From the NCBI GenBank assembly GCA_001920875.1, contig MNKP01000188.1:1-34624 (forward strand): 34,624 bases of DNA. The letters are read 5' to 3'. A program made the translations under genes and the position numbers. Numbering within the stretch: the first letter of the stretch is position 1; every line of letters starts with the position of its first letter. Source of the DNA: Acidobacteria bacterium 13_1_20CM_2_55_15 (GTDB taxonomy: Bacteria; Acidobacteriota; Terriglobia; 20CM-2-55-15). Positions 15,635 through 24,092 of this stretch are shown here, in pieces. The notes beneath the pieces were generated by a model that worked only from the letters and a program-made list of their open reading frames with translations, did no database searches and was not told the origin of the DNA.

Positions 15635-17020
15635 ATGAGTTCCCAAGTCTCGCAACCCAAAAGCTTGGAGGAAATCTTGCAAACGGTGAGAAATCCGGTT
15701 GAATTGTTGCGGAATTCTCAAATCGGTCCATACGCGTTTCCCGTCGTGCGGCACGAGTTCACGAACTGGAGGGATGAGCAGCGTTCCTGGCGCGAGACCT
15801 GTGCACTCTTCGATCAGTCCCATCATATGACGGACGTTTATGTCGAGGGGTCTGATGCGCTCAAGGTCTTTTCGGATCTTGGCATCAATAGCTTCAAGAA
15901 TTTCAAAATCAATCAAGCGAAACAATTCGTCGCCTGCAATCACGCTGGATATGTGATCGGTGATGCCATCCTTTTTTACCTGTCCGAGAACAAATTCAAT
16001 CTCGTCGGCCGGCCGCCCGCCGGCAATTGGGTGCAATACAACGTAGAGACTGGCCGTTATAACGCATCGGCGGAAAGAGACGAAAGGTCTGCCGCCAATC
16101 AGGGACGACGGAAGTCGTTTCGATATCAGGTTCAAGGTCCCAGCGCGCTGAAGGTCATGGAAAAAGTGACAGGAAAACCAGCACCGGATATCAAGTTCTT
16201 CAATATGGATGTATTCCGAATTGCGGGCTGCGATGTTCGCGCATTGCGTCATGGGATGGTCGGACAGCCGGGCTGGGAACTCTTTGGCCCTTGGGAATAC
16301 GGCCAAGAAGTCCGAAACGCGATTGCAGAAGCCGGTCGAGAGTATGGGCTCCGGCAAGTCGGCGCACGAACGTATCCGACGACATGCCTCGAATCGGGAT
16401 GGATTCCATCACCACTTCCCGCGATTTATACGGACGAACAGATGAAGCCTTACCGTCAATGGTTAACCGCGAAGAGCTACGAGGCGATGGCTTCACTTGG
16501 GGGCAGCTTTTATTCGGAAAAGATCACAGACTACTACCTGACTCCGTATGACCTCGGCTATGGTCCCTTCGTCAAGTTTGACCATGATTTCGTCGGAAGA
16601 GGGGCGCTCGAAAAAATTGCGGGCGGGCCCAATCGGAAGAAGGTGACGCTGGTCTGGAATGGCGACGACGTCTCTCGGGTGTGGAGCTCGCTCGTTCATC
16701 CTGGGGACATCGCCAAATATATCGACTTACCTCTGGCGAACTACGCGACATTGCCGTTTGATAAGGTTCTAAAGTCGGGGAAGATCGTCGGCTTGTCCAC
16801 GTACACCGGATACACCTATAACGAACGGGCAATGGTCTCGCTAGCCGTGCTCGACAACGAGCAAAGTGAGCCCGGCACTCAGGTTACCGTCGTTTGGGGG
16901 GAAGACGGGCGCGGCTCGTCGAAGCCGACCGTCGAACGCCACGTGCAGGCAGAAATCCGCGCGACAGTCGCTCCTGCACCGATCTCTGAGGTTGCGCGGA
17001 CCGCGTATCGTCCGAAATGA
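15635..17020 (+). CDS. Tetrahydrofolate-dependent aryl O-demethylase of the LigM/DesA type (GcvT fold)
   Basis: A 461-residue GcvT-like protein. Similarity to vanillate/3-O-methylgallate O-demethylase LigM and syringate demethylase DesA runs the full length by my recollection of those sequences. Shared stretches include EFTNWRDEQRSWRETC, FDQSHHM, GYVIGDAILFYL, LESGWIPSPLPAIYT and LGYGPFVKFDHDFVGR. Such enzymes move the aryl methyl group to tetrahydrofolate. By that alignment H64, R126 and Y247 correspond to LigM H60, R122 and Y247, but the position of Tyr31 is Phe35 here. The substrate may therefore differ. Aggaaggag lies ten bases before the ATG. No ring-cleavage, ligH or metF genes adjoin it. 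A plain glycine-cleavage T protein role is unlikely. Confidence 0.8.
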   Translation: MSSQVSQPKSLEEILQTVRNPVELLRNSQIGPYAFPVVRHEFTNWRDEQRSWRETCALFDQSHHMTDVYVEGSDALKVFSDLGINSFKNFKINQAKQFVACNHAGYVIGDAILFYLSENKFNLVGRPPAGNWVQYNVETGRYNASAERDERSAANQGRRKSFRYQVQGPSALKVMEKVTGKPAPDIKFFNMDVFRIAGCDVRALRHGMVGQPGWELFGPWEYGQEVRNAIAEAGREYGLRQVGARTYPTTCLESGWIPSPLPAIYTDEQMKPYRQWLTAKSYEAMASLGGSFYSEKITDYYLTPYDLGYGPFVKFDHDFVGRGALEKIAGGPNRKKVTLVWNGDDVSRVWSSLVHPGDIAKYIDLPLANYATLPFDKVLKSGKIVGLSTYTGYTYNERAMVSLAVLDNEQSEPGTQVTVVWGEDGRGSSKPTVERHVQAEIRATVAPAPISEVARTAYRPK

Positions 17021-17035
17021 GGTAAGGGAGAAGTT

Positions 17036-17062
17036 ATTCCCCTCCTCGCAGAGGAGGGGAAT
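17036..17062. repeat. attcccctcctc hairpin repeat, copy 1
   Basis: A perfect 12-bp stem with a 3-base loop (attcccctcctc-gca-gaggaggggaat) in the 48-base gap between the convergent demethylase and DUF1501 genes. Other copies are at 20248, 22743 and 31041. Confidence 0.85.
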
Positions 17063-17068
17063 GTTGCG

Positions 17069-18295
17069 TCAGCTAAACATGTCGAAGGCTTCGAACTCGC
17101 CGTTCAGGATCGCAGGGGTTCCCTTGAAGCCGAGCCAACCGGAAATCATTGTGGCGTAGACGCGGCGAAAATCGGTCGTGTAGACAAGATTGTCACCTTC
17201 GTCGAGCTGCGTGAGACTTGGAATCTTGCCGTGGTGACCGCCTTTCACCTTTTTGCCTGCGACGAACATCAGGTTGGCCGCCCCATGATCCGTTCCGAGA
17301 TTTGAATTCTCCGGCACTCGGCGGCCGAATTCAGAGAACATCATCACAACAACGTCGTTGCTCCTGCCGATGCGCTCGACATCGGTCATGAATGCCGAGA
17401 CTGCGTCGGATGTGTACGTCAGTAGCCGTTGATGCAGATCGCCCTGGAAGACGTGAGTGTCAAACGCATTGTTGCGGTACGAAACGTAGTAGAGCCGCGT
17501 CGGCATCCCGGCATTGATCAGCGCCGCCACTTTCGGAAGATCCAATCCGCCGGTGATGCCGTAATCGACCGGTGATTTGTAATTCGTCCAGGCTTCTTTC
17601 ACCAGCGCGGATGCGCTTTTCGCGCTTCTGGCAATATCGAGCAGAAACCTTCGCGACGGATTATCCACCGTACCTGTATCCGCCACGCGAGCGAAAACGT
17701 CGCGCTCTTCGTAAAAGCCCTCTCGAGAAAATTTGTTCGGATCATCGAAGACGAGCGGCGTATGCAGCTTGCTTCGAACGGCCAGCGATTGGCGGGCATC
17801 AATATTGACAAGGAAGTTCGTGGGCGCCTGCGGCGCCATGGCGTCCGCCAGCCGGCCGACCCATCCGTATTCGTCTCCACGGTTGGGGGCGGCGGTGTGC
17901 CAGTAGGCCATCGACGTAAAGTGCGAAAATGACGGGTTCGCATACCCGCAGCCGTGAACGATCGCAAGCTTGCCCTCCTTATATAAGCGTTCGAAACCGG
18001 CCATACCGGAATTGAATCCAAAGTGTTCGTCGATCTTACGAACGCGGGCCGGACGTAATCCGATTTTCGGACGATGGCGATAGTAGGCATCGTCTCCATA
18101 AGGCACCACCGTGTTGAGCCCGTCGTTGCCCCCGGATAGCTCCAGGACGACAAGGATTCGGCCATCGCCCGACGTTTGGGAACCTAACGCTTGCGCAGCA
18201 CGCGCAAACAAAGGCGGTACGGGCAGCAGGCCGCTCGCGCCGATTCCAATTCCGTACAGGCCGGCTTTCAAGAGTTCTCTGCGTGTTGTTTTCAT
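17069..18295 (-). CDS. DUF1501 family protein, Tat-exported
   Basis: A 408-residue DUF1501 protein, related at fold level to sulfatases and alkaline phosphatases, with a Tat signal (TRRELLKAGLYG at 4-15). Recognisable stretches are LVVLELSGGNDGLNTVVPY (about 49-67) and FSEFGRRVPENSNLGTDHG in the C-terminal part, which holds the conserved Glu, Arg, Asp and His of the family. The biochemical role is not known. DUF1501 genes are almost always paired with a DUF1800 gene, as here: that gene ends 13 bases upstream. A ribosome binding site (aagga) precedes the ATG. The product is probably periplasmic or extracellular. Confidence 0.92.
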   Translation of the reverse strand: MKTTRRELLKAGLYGIGIGASGLLPVPPLFARAAQALGSQTSGDGRILVVLELSGGNDGLNTVVPYGDDAYYRHRPKIGLRPARVRKIDEHFGFNSGMAGFERLYKEGKLAIVHGCGYANPSFSHFTSMAYWHTAAPNRGDEYGWVGRLADAMAPQAPTNFLVNIDARQSLAVRSKLHTPLVFDDPNKFSREGFYEERDVFARVADTGTVDNPSRRFLLDIARSAKSASALVKEAWTNYKSPVDYGITGGLDLPKVAALINAGMPTRLYYVSYRNNAFDTHVFQGDLHQRLLTYTSDAVSAFMTDVERIGRSNDVVVMMFSEFGRRVPENSNLGTDHGAANLMFVAGKKVKGGHHGKIPSLTQLDEGDNLVYTTDFRRVYATMISGWLGFKGTPAILNGEFEAFDMFS

Positions 18296-18308
18296 AGTTG
18301 TTCCTTCG

Positions 18309-20138
18309 TCAGCTCAACTGAAATTCGGGCTCGCTCATTAACAGGTGTAAGAAGAGCCGCAGCGGGTCTTCCATAAATGTTTTCGCTACCTCCGCGTCGG
18401 ATGTGCCCAATTGCTTATTCAAAAAGGCGATCAATTCTTTCCTCTTCTCTTCCACCGGAGGCACGCGCATGAATCTGCGAATGAAATAATCCACGATCTC
18501 GGTGGTGTTCTTCAAACCGGCGTTCCCGACCATACGCGTCAGGTCAATGTTTGCGGTATTCCGCGGAATAGCCTTGACTCGTTCAATTGCCATCTGCCAG
18601 CCGCGGAAGCTGCCGTAGCGCGTATTGAAGTCTTCATCGCGATCCGCGAGCATGTTCGCTTCGGCTAATCCGCCTTCGCTGCCCCGATCCGGCATTGTCG
18701 CCGTCGAGATATCTAAGCCGGCCCTGATTTTATCGGCGACAATTCGAATGTCGGCCGAAGGGTTTGCCCGATCGGGTGGAATGAAGTTGATATCGGGAAA
18801 CAGCACATCGCGGATAAAGTTCCCGCGTTCGAGCAAGAGGCCCGGCGTCATCCAACTCCGTCCCTCCGGCCACCCCGCCACCGTTGGGGGCGAAAACAGC
18901 CGCTGGCCAAGCACGCCGGTTGCGACGTTGAAATCCGGAACACCCGGAACCTCCGTGAGGCCCAATTTCTTGAAAGTCGAGAGCGCGAGTTGAACCGGGC
19001 TCTTGATTTGCGTCCCCACCGAGGCAGGGCTGTAGAAGTCGCGCGAAAGAAAGATCGTTTCAAGCAGCGGCGCAATTTGGTAGCCATTATTCCGCAGAAC
19101 AGCACCGAGCTTTTCCTGAATTTCGGGAGTCATCTCCTGGCGAACGAAAAATCGATAGATCTTTCCCGCGATAAAACGCGCCGTGACCGGCTGTTTCAGG
19201 ATGATGTCGATCACATCCACCCCATCGAAGTTGCCCGTGTTTCCGAGAAACGTCTTCGGATCCTCGTCGTGCTGCTCTTTATGAACGACGAACTGCAGAT
19301 CGACGTAATTCCAGCCAGTGAAAGCGCGCGCCGCCTCGCGCACATCCTTTTCCGAATAGTTGCCGACGCCCATCGTGAACAATTCCATGATCTCGCGGGC
19401 AAAGTTCTCATTGGGCGCGCCCTTCACGTTCACGCCGGCGTCGAGGAACGACAACATTGCGGGGTCTTGCGCAACAGCCACGAGCAGATCGTGAAAATTT
19501 CCGGTTCCCTTTTTCTGGAACAGCTCGAGCTGACCGAGAGTTTTCCGGTAATCGCGGATCTTTGCTTCGTTCACCGCAAAGTGGCCGTGCCAGAACAACG
19601 TCATCTTTTCCTCCAGCGGGTGGCGGGTCTGAAGCATGCGATTCGCCCACCAGTAAGCAACACGCTGGGTTTCCAAAACACTCGCGCGCAGCCAGTAGAA
19701 GAATTTATTCACGATCGGTTGTATCGGACGATCCCCGCCCGGTTTGACTTTGATGCCGAGCGCCTCACCTTTTTCCTTGGCCAATTTCGTCACGGCCGGG
19801 CGACTTTCGGGAAAAGGCTCGAGTCCGGGATCGTGGACTCCCGAATGGTCGAATGGCGGAAGATTGTTCTCGATATTTTGAAAGTACACCAGGCGCCGGA
19901 CGGCTTCACTGGGCGTCAATCGGGCCAACGCCTCGATCTCTTCCGGAGTTCCGCCAAAGCCGGCCCGTTCCAAAAGATGCGCTGCAAAATCGTAATTCCA
20001 ATCGGATGGAGCGATCGGTGTAAGATCATTCTGCCATTGGACCGGACCGCTTCTCTGCGCCAGAGCCGCGACTGAGCCGTACGCCGTTATGATGGAGATA
20101 AAAACTGCGGCGGCGAACCACTTCGCTCTTCGATACAT
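18309..20138 (-). CDS. DUF1800 family protein, secreted
   Basis: A 609-residue DUF1800 protein with a Sec-type leader (KWFAAAVFISIITAYGSVAALAQ, cleavage near residue 28). The family features are clear: the DFAAHLLERAGFGGTPEEI start, TLFWHGHFAVNE, NFAREIMELFTMGVGNYSE, ARAFTGW, and AGWPEGRSWMTPGLLLERGNF near the C-terminus. The function is unknown; it probably works with the DUF1501 partner encoded directly downstream. A good ribosome binding site (aaggag) precedes the ATG. The divergent gap upstream contains palindromic sites that could be operators for this operon. Confidence 0.92.
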   Translation of the reverse strand: MYRRAKWFAAAVFISIITAYGSVAALAQRSGPVQWQNDLTPIAPSDWNYDFAAHLLERAGFGGTPEEIEALARLTPSEAVRRLVYFQNIENNLPPFDHSGVHDPGLEPFPESRPAVTKLAKEKGEALGIKVKPGGDRPIQPIVNKFFYWLRASVLETQRVAYWWANRMLQTRHPLEEKMTLFWHGHFAVNEAKIRDYRKTLGQLELFQKKGTGNFHDLLVAVAQDPAMLSFLDAGVNVKGAPNENFAREIMELFTMGVGNYSEKDVREAARAFTGWNYVDLQFVVHKEQHDEDPKTFLGNTGNFDGVDVIDIILKQPVTARFIAGKIYRFFVRQEMTPEIQEKLGAVLRNNGYQIAPLLETIFLSRDFYSPASVGTQIKSPVQLALSTFKKLGLTEVPGVPDFNVATGVLGQRLFSPPTVAGWPEGRSWMTPGLLLERGNFIRDVLFPDINFIPPDRANPSADIRIVADKIRAGLDISTATMPDRGSEGGLAEANMLADRDEDFNTRYGSFRGWQMAIERVKAIPRNTANIDLTRMVGNAGLKNTTEIVDYFIRRFMRVPPVEEKRKELIAFLNKQLGTSDAEVAKTFMEDPLRLFLHLLMSEPEFQLS

Positions 20139-20206
20139 GTCAAAACTCCTTCGTCGGGCTGGGTACGTGGAAGCATTGTAGTCCCGGGATCAGATATGCA
20201 GCAAGT

Positions 20207-20233
20207 TACATGAATGTACGTTACTGGTGTAAC
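20207..20233. promoter_or_regulatory. Paired palindromes in the divergent DUF1800 / 20287 gene gap
   Basis: TACAT-ga-ATGTA (20207-20218) and GTTAC-tggt-GTAAC (20220-20233) stand side by side. TACGTTAC and TACGTCAC recur 18 bases apart across and beyond the second site. They are located between two divergent start codons (20138 and 20287), where an operator would be expected. No regulator gene adjoins them. Confidence 0.4.
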
Positions 20234-20247
20234 ATACGTCACGGAAT

Positions 20248-20274
20248 ATTCCCCTCCTCTGCGCGGAGTGGAAT
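20248..20274. repeat. attcccctcctc hairpin repeat, copy 2 (degenerate)
   Basis: The left arm is exact (attcccctcctc), while the right arm (gcggagtggaat) has two mismatches with the family. It lies 12 bases before the start of the secreted hypothetical, so unlike the other copies it is in a 5' leader. Confidence 0.6.
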
Positions 20275-20286
20275 GCGCTCTGATCT

Positions 20287-20895
20287 ATGACGCACAAGTT
20301 TCTTTTCCCCGTTTGGCTGGTTATTGCAGCCTTGCCCGGGCTCGGTCAGGACCGGTTGTACCCGGTGACCACCACCAAAGGGTTTCCCATTGTCCTGACG
20401 ACCGACCGCTCCTCCTTTGTTGTCGAGAAAGCTTTTCAGCACAAGCTCACGTTGGGCTATCCGTCGGACGGCAGGTTTCGCCCGGATACGGAAGCCCCGC
20501 TCATCGTACTTTGGTTGAGAGTTCAAAGCCTCTCACCGCGACCTATGGAGCTGAGTACCGCCGAGTTCACCTGCAAGGACGAGGATGGCCGAACGTGTTC
20601 AGCTCTAACACCGGAGGAAGCGACAAATCGAATCCTTGCGGAAGACAGCGGCTCGCTCGGCACAAAAACGCTCCGCAGCCTGTCGCTGGGACGCGTCGGC
20701 GGTAAGCCATCCGAGGATCAGTTGAGGGCGGACCTCCAGCGGTATAGTTTGCAGTCTTCGCAAATCCTGCCAAGTGGTGTTAAGGAGGGCATGATCTATT
20801 TTGAAAAGCCGCCGCGAAAAAACTATACCGTGAGCATCACTCTTGGCGATCTCTGGTCTCAACCCTTCGTTTTTTCGACCTCCCGGCAGAAGTAG
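20287..20895 (+). CDS. Secreted hypothetical protein
   Basis: A 202-residue protein with a signal peptide (residues 1 to about 20, FLFPVWLVIAALPGLGQ). The remainder reads as a beta-rich exported domain with TEAPLIVLWLRVQSLSPRP in the middle and QILPSGVKEGMIYFEKPP near the end. That last pattern resembles DUF4352-like immunoglobulin-type exported proteins, but I cannot name a family with certainty. No ribosome binding site precedes the ATG. The phosphodiesterase-like gene starts 9 bases after its stop, so the two are probably translated from one message. Confidence 0.7.
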   Translation: MTHKFLFPVWLVIAALPGLGQDRLYPVTTTKGFPIVLTTDRSSFVVEKAFQHKLTLGYPSDGRFRPDTEAPLIVLWLRVQSLSPRPMELSTAEFTCKDEDGRTCSALTPEEATNRILAEDSGSLGTKTLRSLSLGRVGGKPSEDQLRADLQRYSLQSSQILPSGVKEGMIYFEKPPRKNYTVSITLGDLWSQPFVFSTSRQK

Positions 20896-20904
20896 AGACG
20901 CCTC

Positions 20905-22731
20905 TTGAAAACAATTGTTTCTACCACAGCACTCGCTTTGACGTTGGTCTGGACCGCAGCCGCGGTTCGATCCGCAGGGGGGCGCCAGAACAATGTCGTG
21001 TTGTTCGTTGCAGACGGGCTCCGCGGTGGAATGGTCGATGCTCATAGCGCGCCGCATATGGCGGCTCTCGGTGAACGAGGAGTGTCGTTCCCGAACAGCC
21101 ATTCGGTGATGCCGACCTTCACGATGGCCAATGCTTCTGCCATGGCAACCGGGCACTATCCGGGCGACACAGGTGTTTTTAGCAACACGATCTATGTCGC
21201 CTTTCCGGTGCCCGCTGCTGCGGGCAATGTGACGCCGTTTTTGGAAAATGATGCTGTTCTTGGCGCGCTGGACGAACATTTTGGGGGGGACTACCTCAAC
21301 GAGACAACGCTTTTGAAAGCCGCAAATGATAAGGGATTCAGCACAGCGGCTGTGGGAAAGCTTGGTCCGGCGCTCCTGTGGGATCACACCGATCGTGTGG
21401 CCATGCGCACGACCATCATTGATGATTCAACGGGAAGCCCGAACGGAATACCATTGCCGGCGGATATCGTCGAAGCGATCAAGGAGGCCGGCTTGCCTCT
21501 CGTTTCTCCTTCTCGCGGCCCTAACGGACAGGCCGGTACTTTTACCGTACCGGGAACCAAATCGGCGAACATCCAGCAGCAGAGTTATTTTGCCGATTTG
21601 GTGACAAAGGTACTCCTGCCGATGTTCAAGAAACGCGGCAAACCGTTCTTTCTTGTTTTCTGGTCCCGTGATCCTGATGGCACGCAGCATAACCAGGGCG
21701 ACAGCCTGAATCAATTCAAGCCGGGAATCAACGGCCCCACATCGCTCGCAGCGATTAAGAATGCGGACGACGTCGTTGGAAAGATTCAAACGGCGTTGTC
21801 CGAACTCGGAATGGCCGCCTCCACGAACATTTTCGTCACAGCGGACCACGGTTTCTCAACCATCTCGACGGAAAGCGAAACCAGCCCCGCCGCGCGCGTC
21901 TCTTACAAGGACGTTCTTCCCGGCCATCTGCCCGCGGGATTTCTGGCATTGGATCTGGGGAAGGCATTGGGTCTACCCGTGTTCGATCCGGACGACAAGA
22001 ACTCCCGAATTCTTCCAGGATCACATTCCGTTCGCGGCAATGGCCTGATCGGCGAAGATTCCACCCGGCCCAATGTCGTTGTCGCAGCGAATGGAGGCTC
22101 GGATCTGATCTACCTGCCTTCGATGGACCGTGACCTTGCGAAACGGATCGTACGCATTCTTTTCGAGCAGGACTACGTGAGCGGCGTTTTCGTGAACGAC
22201 GGCTTGGACCGGATTCCCGGCACTTTACCGCTATCCGCGATCAACCTGAAAGGCCGCAGTCTCACACCGGTACCCACGCTTGCGGTGAACTTCCGGACCT
22301 TCGATAGTGGTTGCGGCAAGCCGTCCAACTGTGGTGTCGTCGTTGCCGATACGTTTTATCAGCAGGGCCAAGGCCAGCACGGCAGTTTTGGCCGCGCCGA
22401 TACGTTCAACTTCATGGCCGCAGTTGGGCCCGACTTCAAGCATGGCTTCGTGGATCCAGCGCCGGTTAGCAATGCGGACGTCGGCCAAACGCTCGGCGAA
22501 ATTCTTGGACTCCGAATCAAACCACGCGGCAGGTTGGTTGGCCGCGTCATCCGCGAAGCATTGCCCGGGGGCACAACACCGCGTTTTGCAGCCCGGACGC
22601 TCGTCTCAGAACCGGGCCACAACGGCCTGGCGACAATCCTTAATTACCAAATTCTGGGCGACACGAAATATTTCGATGCAGCGGGCTTCAGTGGGCGCAC
22701 GCTTGGATTGACGACTCCTCCGGGAAGATAG
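20905..22731 (+). CDS. Secreted alkaline phosphatase superfamily protein (nucleotide pyrophosphatase/phosphodiesterase-like)
   Basis: A 608-residue exported hydrolase with a leader (ALALTLVWTAAAV at 10-21). The binuclear metal and nucleophile positions of the NPP group are present: D37 (FVADGLR), the nucleophile T73 (MPTFTMANASAMATGHYP), D258 and H262 (RDPDGTQHNQGD), D314 and H315 (VTADHGF) and H492 (GQGQHGSFGR). It should cleave a phosphodiester or phosphonate ester outside the cytoplasm; the substrate is unknown. The start is a TTG at 20905, 9 bases after the previous stop, because the leader begins there and no ATG lies nearby. The length is normal for secreted members of the superfamily. 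Confidence 0.85.
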   Translation: MKTIVSTTALALTLVWTAAAVRSAGGRQNNVVLFVADGLRGGMVDAHSAPHMAALGERGVSFPNSHSVMPTFTMANASAMATGHYPGDTGVFSNTIYVAFPVPAAAGNVTPFLENDAVLGALDEHFGGDYLNETTLLKAANDKGFSTAAVGKLGPALLWDHTDRVAMRTTIIDDSTGSPNGIPLPADIVEAIKEAGLPLVSPSRGPNGQAGTFTVPGTKSANIQQQSYFADLVTKVLLPMFKKRGKPFFLVFWSRDPDGTQHNQGDSLNQFKPGINGPTSLAAIKNADDVVGKIQTALSELGMAASTNIFVTADHGFSTISTESETSPAARVSYKDVLPGHLPAGFLALDLGKALGLPVFDPDDKNSRILPGSHSVRGNGLIGEDSTRPNVVVAANGGSDLIYLPSMDRDLAKRIVRILFEQDYVSGVFVNDGLDRIPGTLPLSAINLKGRSLTPVPTLAVNFRTFDSGCGKPSNCGVVVADTFYQQGQGQHGSFGRADTFNFMAAVGPDFKHGFVDPAPVSNADVGQTLGEILGLRIKPRGRLVGRVIREALPGGTTPRFAARTLVSEPGHNGLATILNYQILGDTKYFDAAGFSGRTLGLTTPPGR

Positions 22732-22742
22732 CGGCGCCCTCC

Positions 22743-22769
22743 ATTCCCCTCCTCTGCGAGGAGGGGAAT
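22743..22769. repeat. attcccctcctc hairpin repeat, copy 3
   Basis: A perfect 12-bp stem with a tgc loop fills the convergent gap between the phosphodiesterase-like gene and the M24 gene. Position and symmetry fit a bidirectional terminator, but there is no T-tract. Confidence 0.85.
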
Positions 22770-22775
22770 ATGGGG

Positions 22776-24083
22776 TCAGTAGCGGTTGGCGATAGGCAAC
22801 TCCTTCGCTGGATAAAGCGAAATGATCTTCGCTCCTTCGGGTGTCAGAACCACCATCTCTTCAATGCGCGCAGCAGAAATTCCGTCGGTAGCTGGGCAGA
22901 AGGTTTCAACTGCAAAGACCATGCCTGCTTTCAGCTCGTAAGGTTCGATGAATGAGTTCAGCCGGGAAATGAGCGGCCGCTCGTGGAGGCCAAGTCCGAG
23001 CCCATGGCAGAAGTTGAGACCGAATGCCGCCATCTCACTTTCGAAACCGATATCGGAGGCTTTGGGCAACTGTTCGGCGGCCTTGTCGGTGCCGAGGCCC
23101 GGCTTGAGCATGGCGATCGCGTCGTCCATCCATTGGCGCGCGCGCTTATAGGCATCGCGCTGCGATTGCGTCGCGCTGCCGACGGTGAATGTGCGGTAAT
23201 AGCACGTGCGATAGCCGATGAAGGAATGGATGATGTCGAAATACGCCTGATCGCCCGGACGGATCAGCCGGTCGGTGAAGTTGTGCGGATGCGGGCTGCA
23301 GCGCTCGCCCGAAATCGAATTGATCGCTTCGACACAATCGGATCCCATTTCATACAAACGTTTCGTTGCGAGCGCGACGATCTGGCTTTCCTTCACACCG
23401 GGCTTCAGTTCGGCGGCGATATCCTGGTACACGCCATCCACCATGCTCGATGCGATGTTCAGCAGCGTGATCTCGTCGTGGCTTTTGATCTCACGCGCGG
23501 CGAGCATCATCTGCTGGCCGTCGCGGACCTCGATGCCTTGTTCCTGCAGGGCGAACAGCATCGGGGGTTCGCATACGTCGAGGCCCAGCGGCATATCCGC
23601 GACGCCCTCCTGCTCGAGAAGGTCTTTGATTTCCTTTGCGGCTTGTTTGAATAAGCCGACCTCGGGTCCGATCGCTCCCCGCATTCCGGGATTCCCGGCG
23701 CGAATATGATCCTCGTGCAGCCAAGGGCAATAAATGCGATGATGACGCGCCGCGGATCCGAAGTCCCAAACCCAAGGATCGCCGGTTCCCGTCAGCAGGC
23801 AATACCGGATCAGCTTGTCACGAGCCCATTCGCCGATAACAGTGCTCGAGATGTAACGGATATTGTATTGATCAAAAGAGAGCATCGCGCCCATGCCGGA
23901 CTCTGCCAGCGCCTCGCGCGTGCGGGCGAGCCGATACCGGTGCAAACGCCGGAAGTCGACGCGCTCTTCGAAATCCACTTGCGTCGTTCCGGGAGCCTGA
24001 AGCGGCCGGTGCCACCGGTGCCCCGGTTTGAGATCGTCTTCGTTGACGGGCAGGAATTCGGGCCTGTTGAGTTTCTTTGCCAT
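22776..24083 (-). CDS. M24 family (aminopeptidase P/creatinase fold) protein with altered metal site
   Basis: A 435-residue pita-bread-fold protein with the N-terminal creatinase domain (about 45-190) and the M24 catalytic domain (about 200-430). Metal-ligand positions D283 (YFDIIHS), H360 and H367 (CHGLGLGLHERP), E393 (AVETF) and E408 (ARIEEM) are visible. The second Asp, expected 11 residues after D283, is C294 (GYRTCYYRTF). This argues against ordinary dipeptidase activity and for a creatinase-, ectoine hydrolase- or DddP-like C-N or C-S cleaving role. It is the last gene of a six-gene catabolic operon, 9 bases after E2. Gagagga precedes its ATG. Confidence 0.85.
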   Translation of the reverse strand: MAKKLNRPEFLPVNEDDLKPGHRWHRPLQAPGTTQVDFEERVDFRRLHRYRLARTREALAESGMGAMLSFDQYNIRYISSTVIGEWARDKLIRYCLLTGTGDPWVWDFGSAARHHRIYCPWLHEDHIRAGNPGMRGAIGPEVGLFKQAAKEIKDLLEQEGVADMPLGLDVCEPPMLFALQEQGIEVRDGQQMMLAAREIKSHDEITLLNIASSMVDGVYQDIAAELKPGVKESQIVALATKRLYEMGSDCVEAINSISGERCSPHPHNFTDRLIRPGDQAYFDIIHSFIGYRTCYYRTFTVGSATQSQRDAYKRARQWMDDAIAMLKPGLGTDKAAEQLPKASDIGFESEMAAFGLNFCHGLGLGLHERPLISRLNSFIEPYELKAGMVFAVETFCPATDGISAARIEEMVVLTPEGAKIISLYPAKELPIANRY

Positions 24084-24092
24084 GATTCCTCT

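Noticed and set aside
17036-17062. Interpretation of the hairpin repeats as classical intrinsic terminators
   Set aside because: None is followed by a T-run and they recur as near-identical copies, so repeat is the safer label.
18990-20075. A 361-codon forward open frame opposite the DUF1800 gene
   Set aside because: It is antisense to a well-supported secreted protein, has no family resemblance or ribosome binding site, and long antisense frames are common in GC-rich codon-biased genes.
22983-23654. A 223-codon forward frame opposite the M24 gene
   Set aside because: The M24 reading explains the sequence with recognisable ligand motifs; the antisense product matches nothing.
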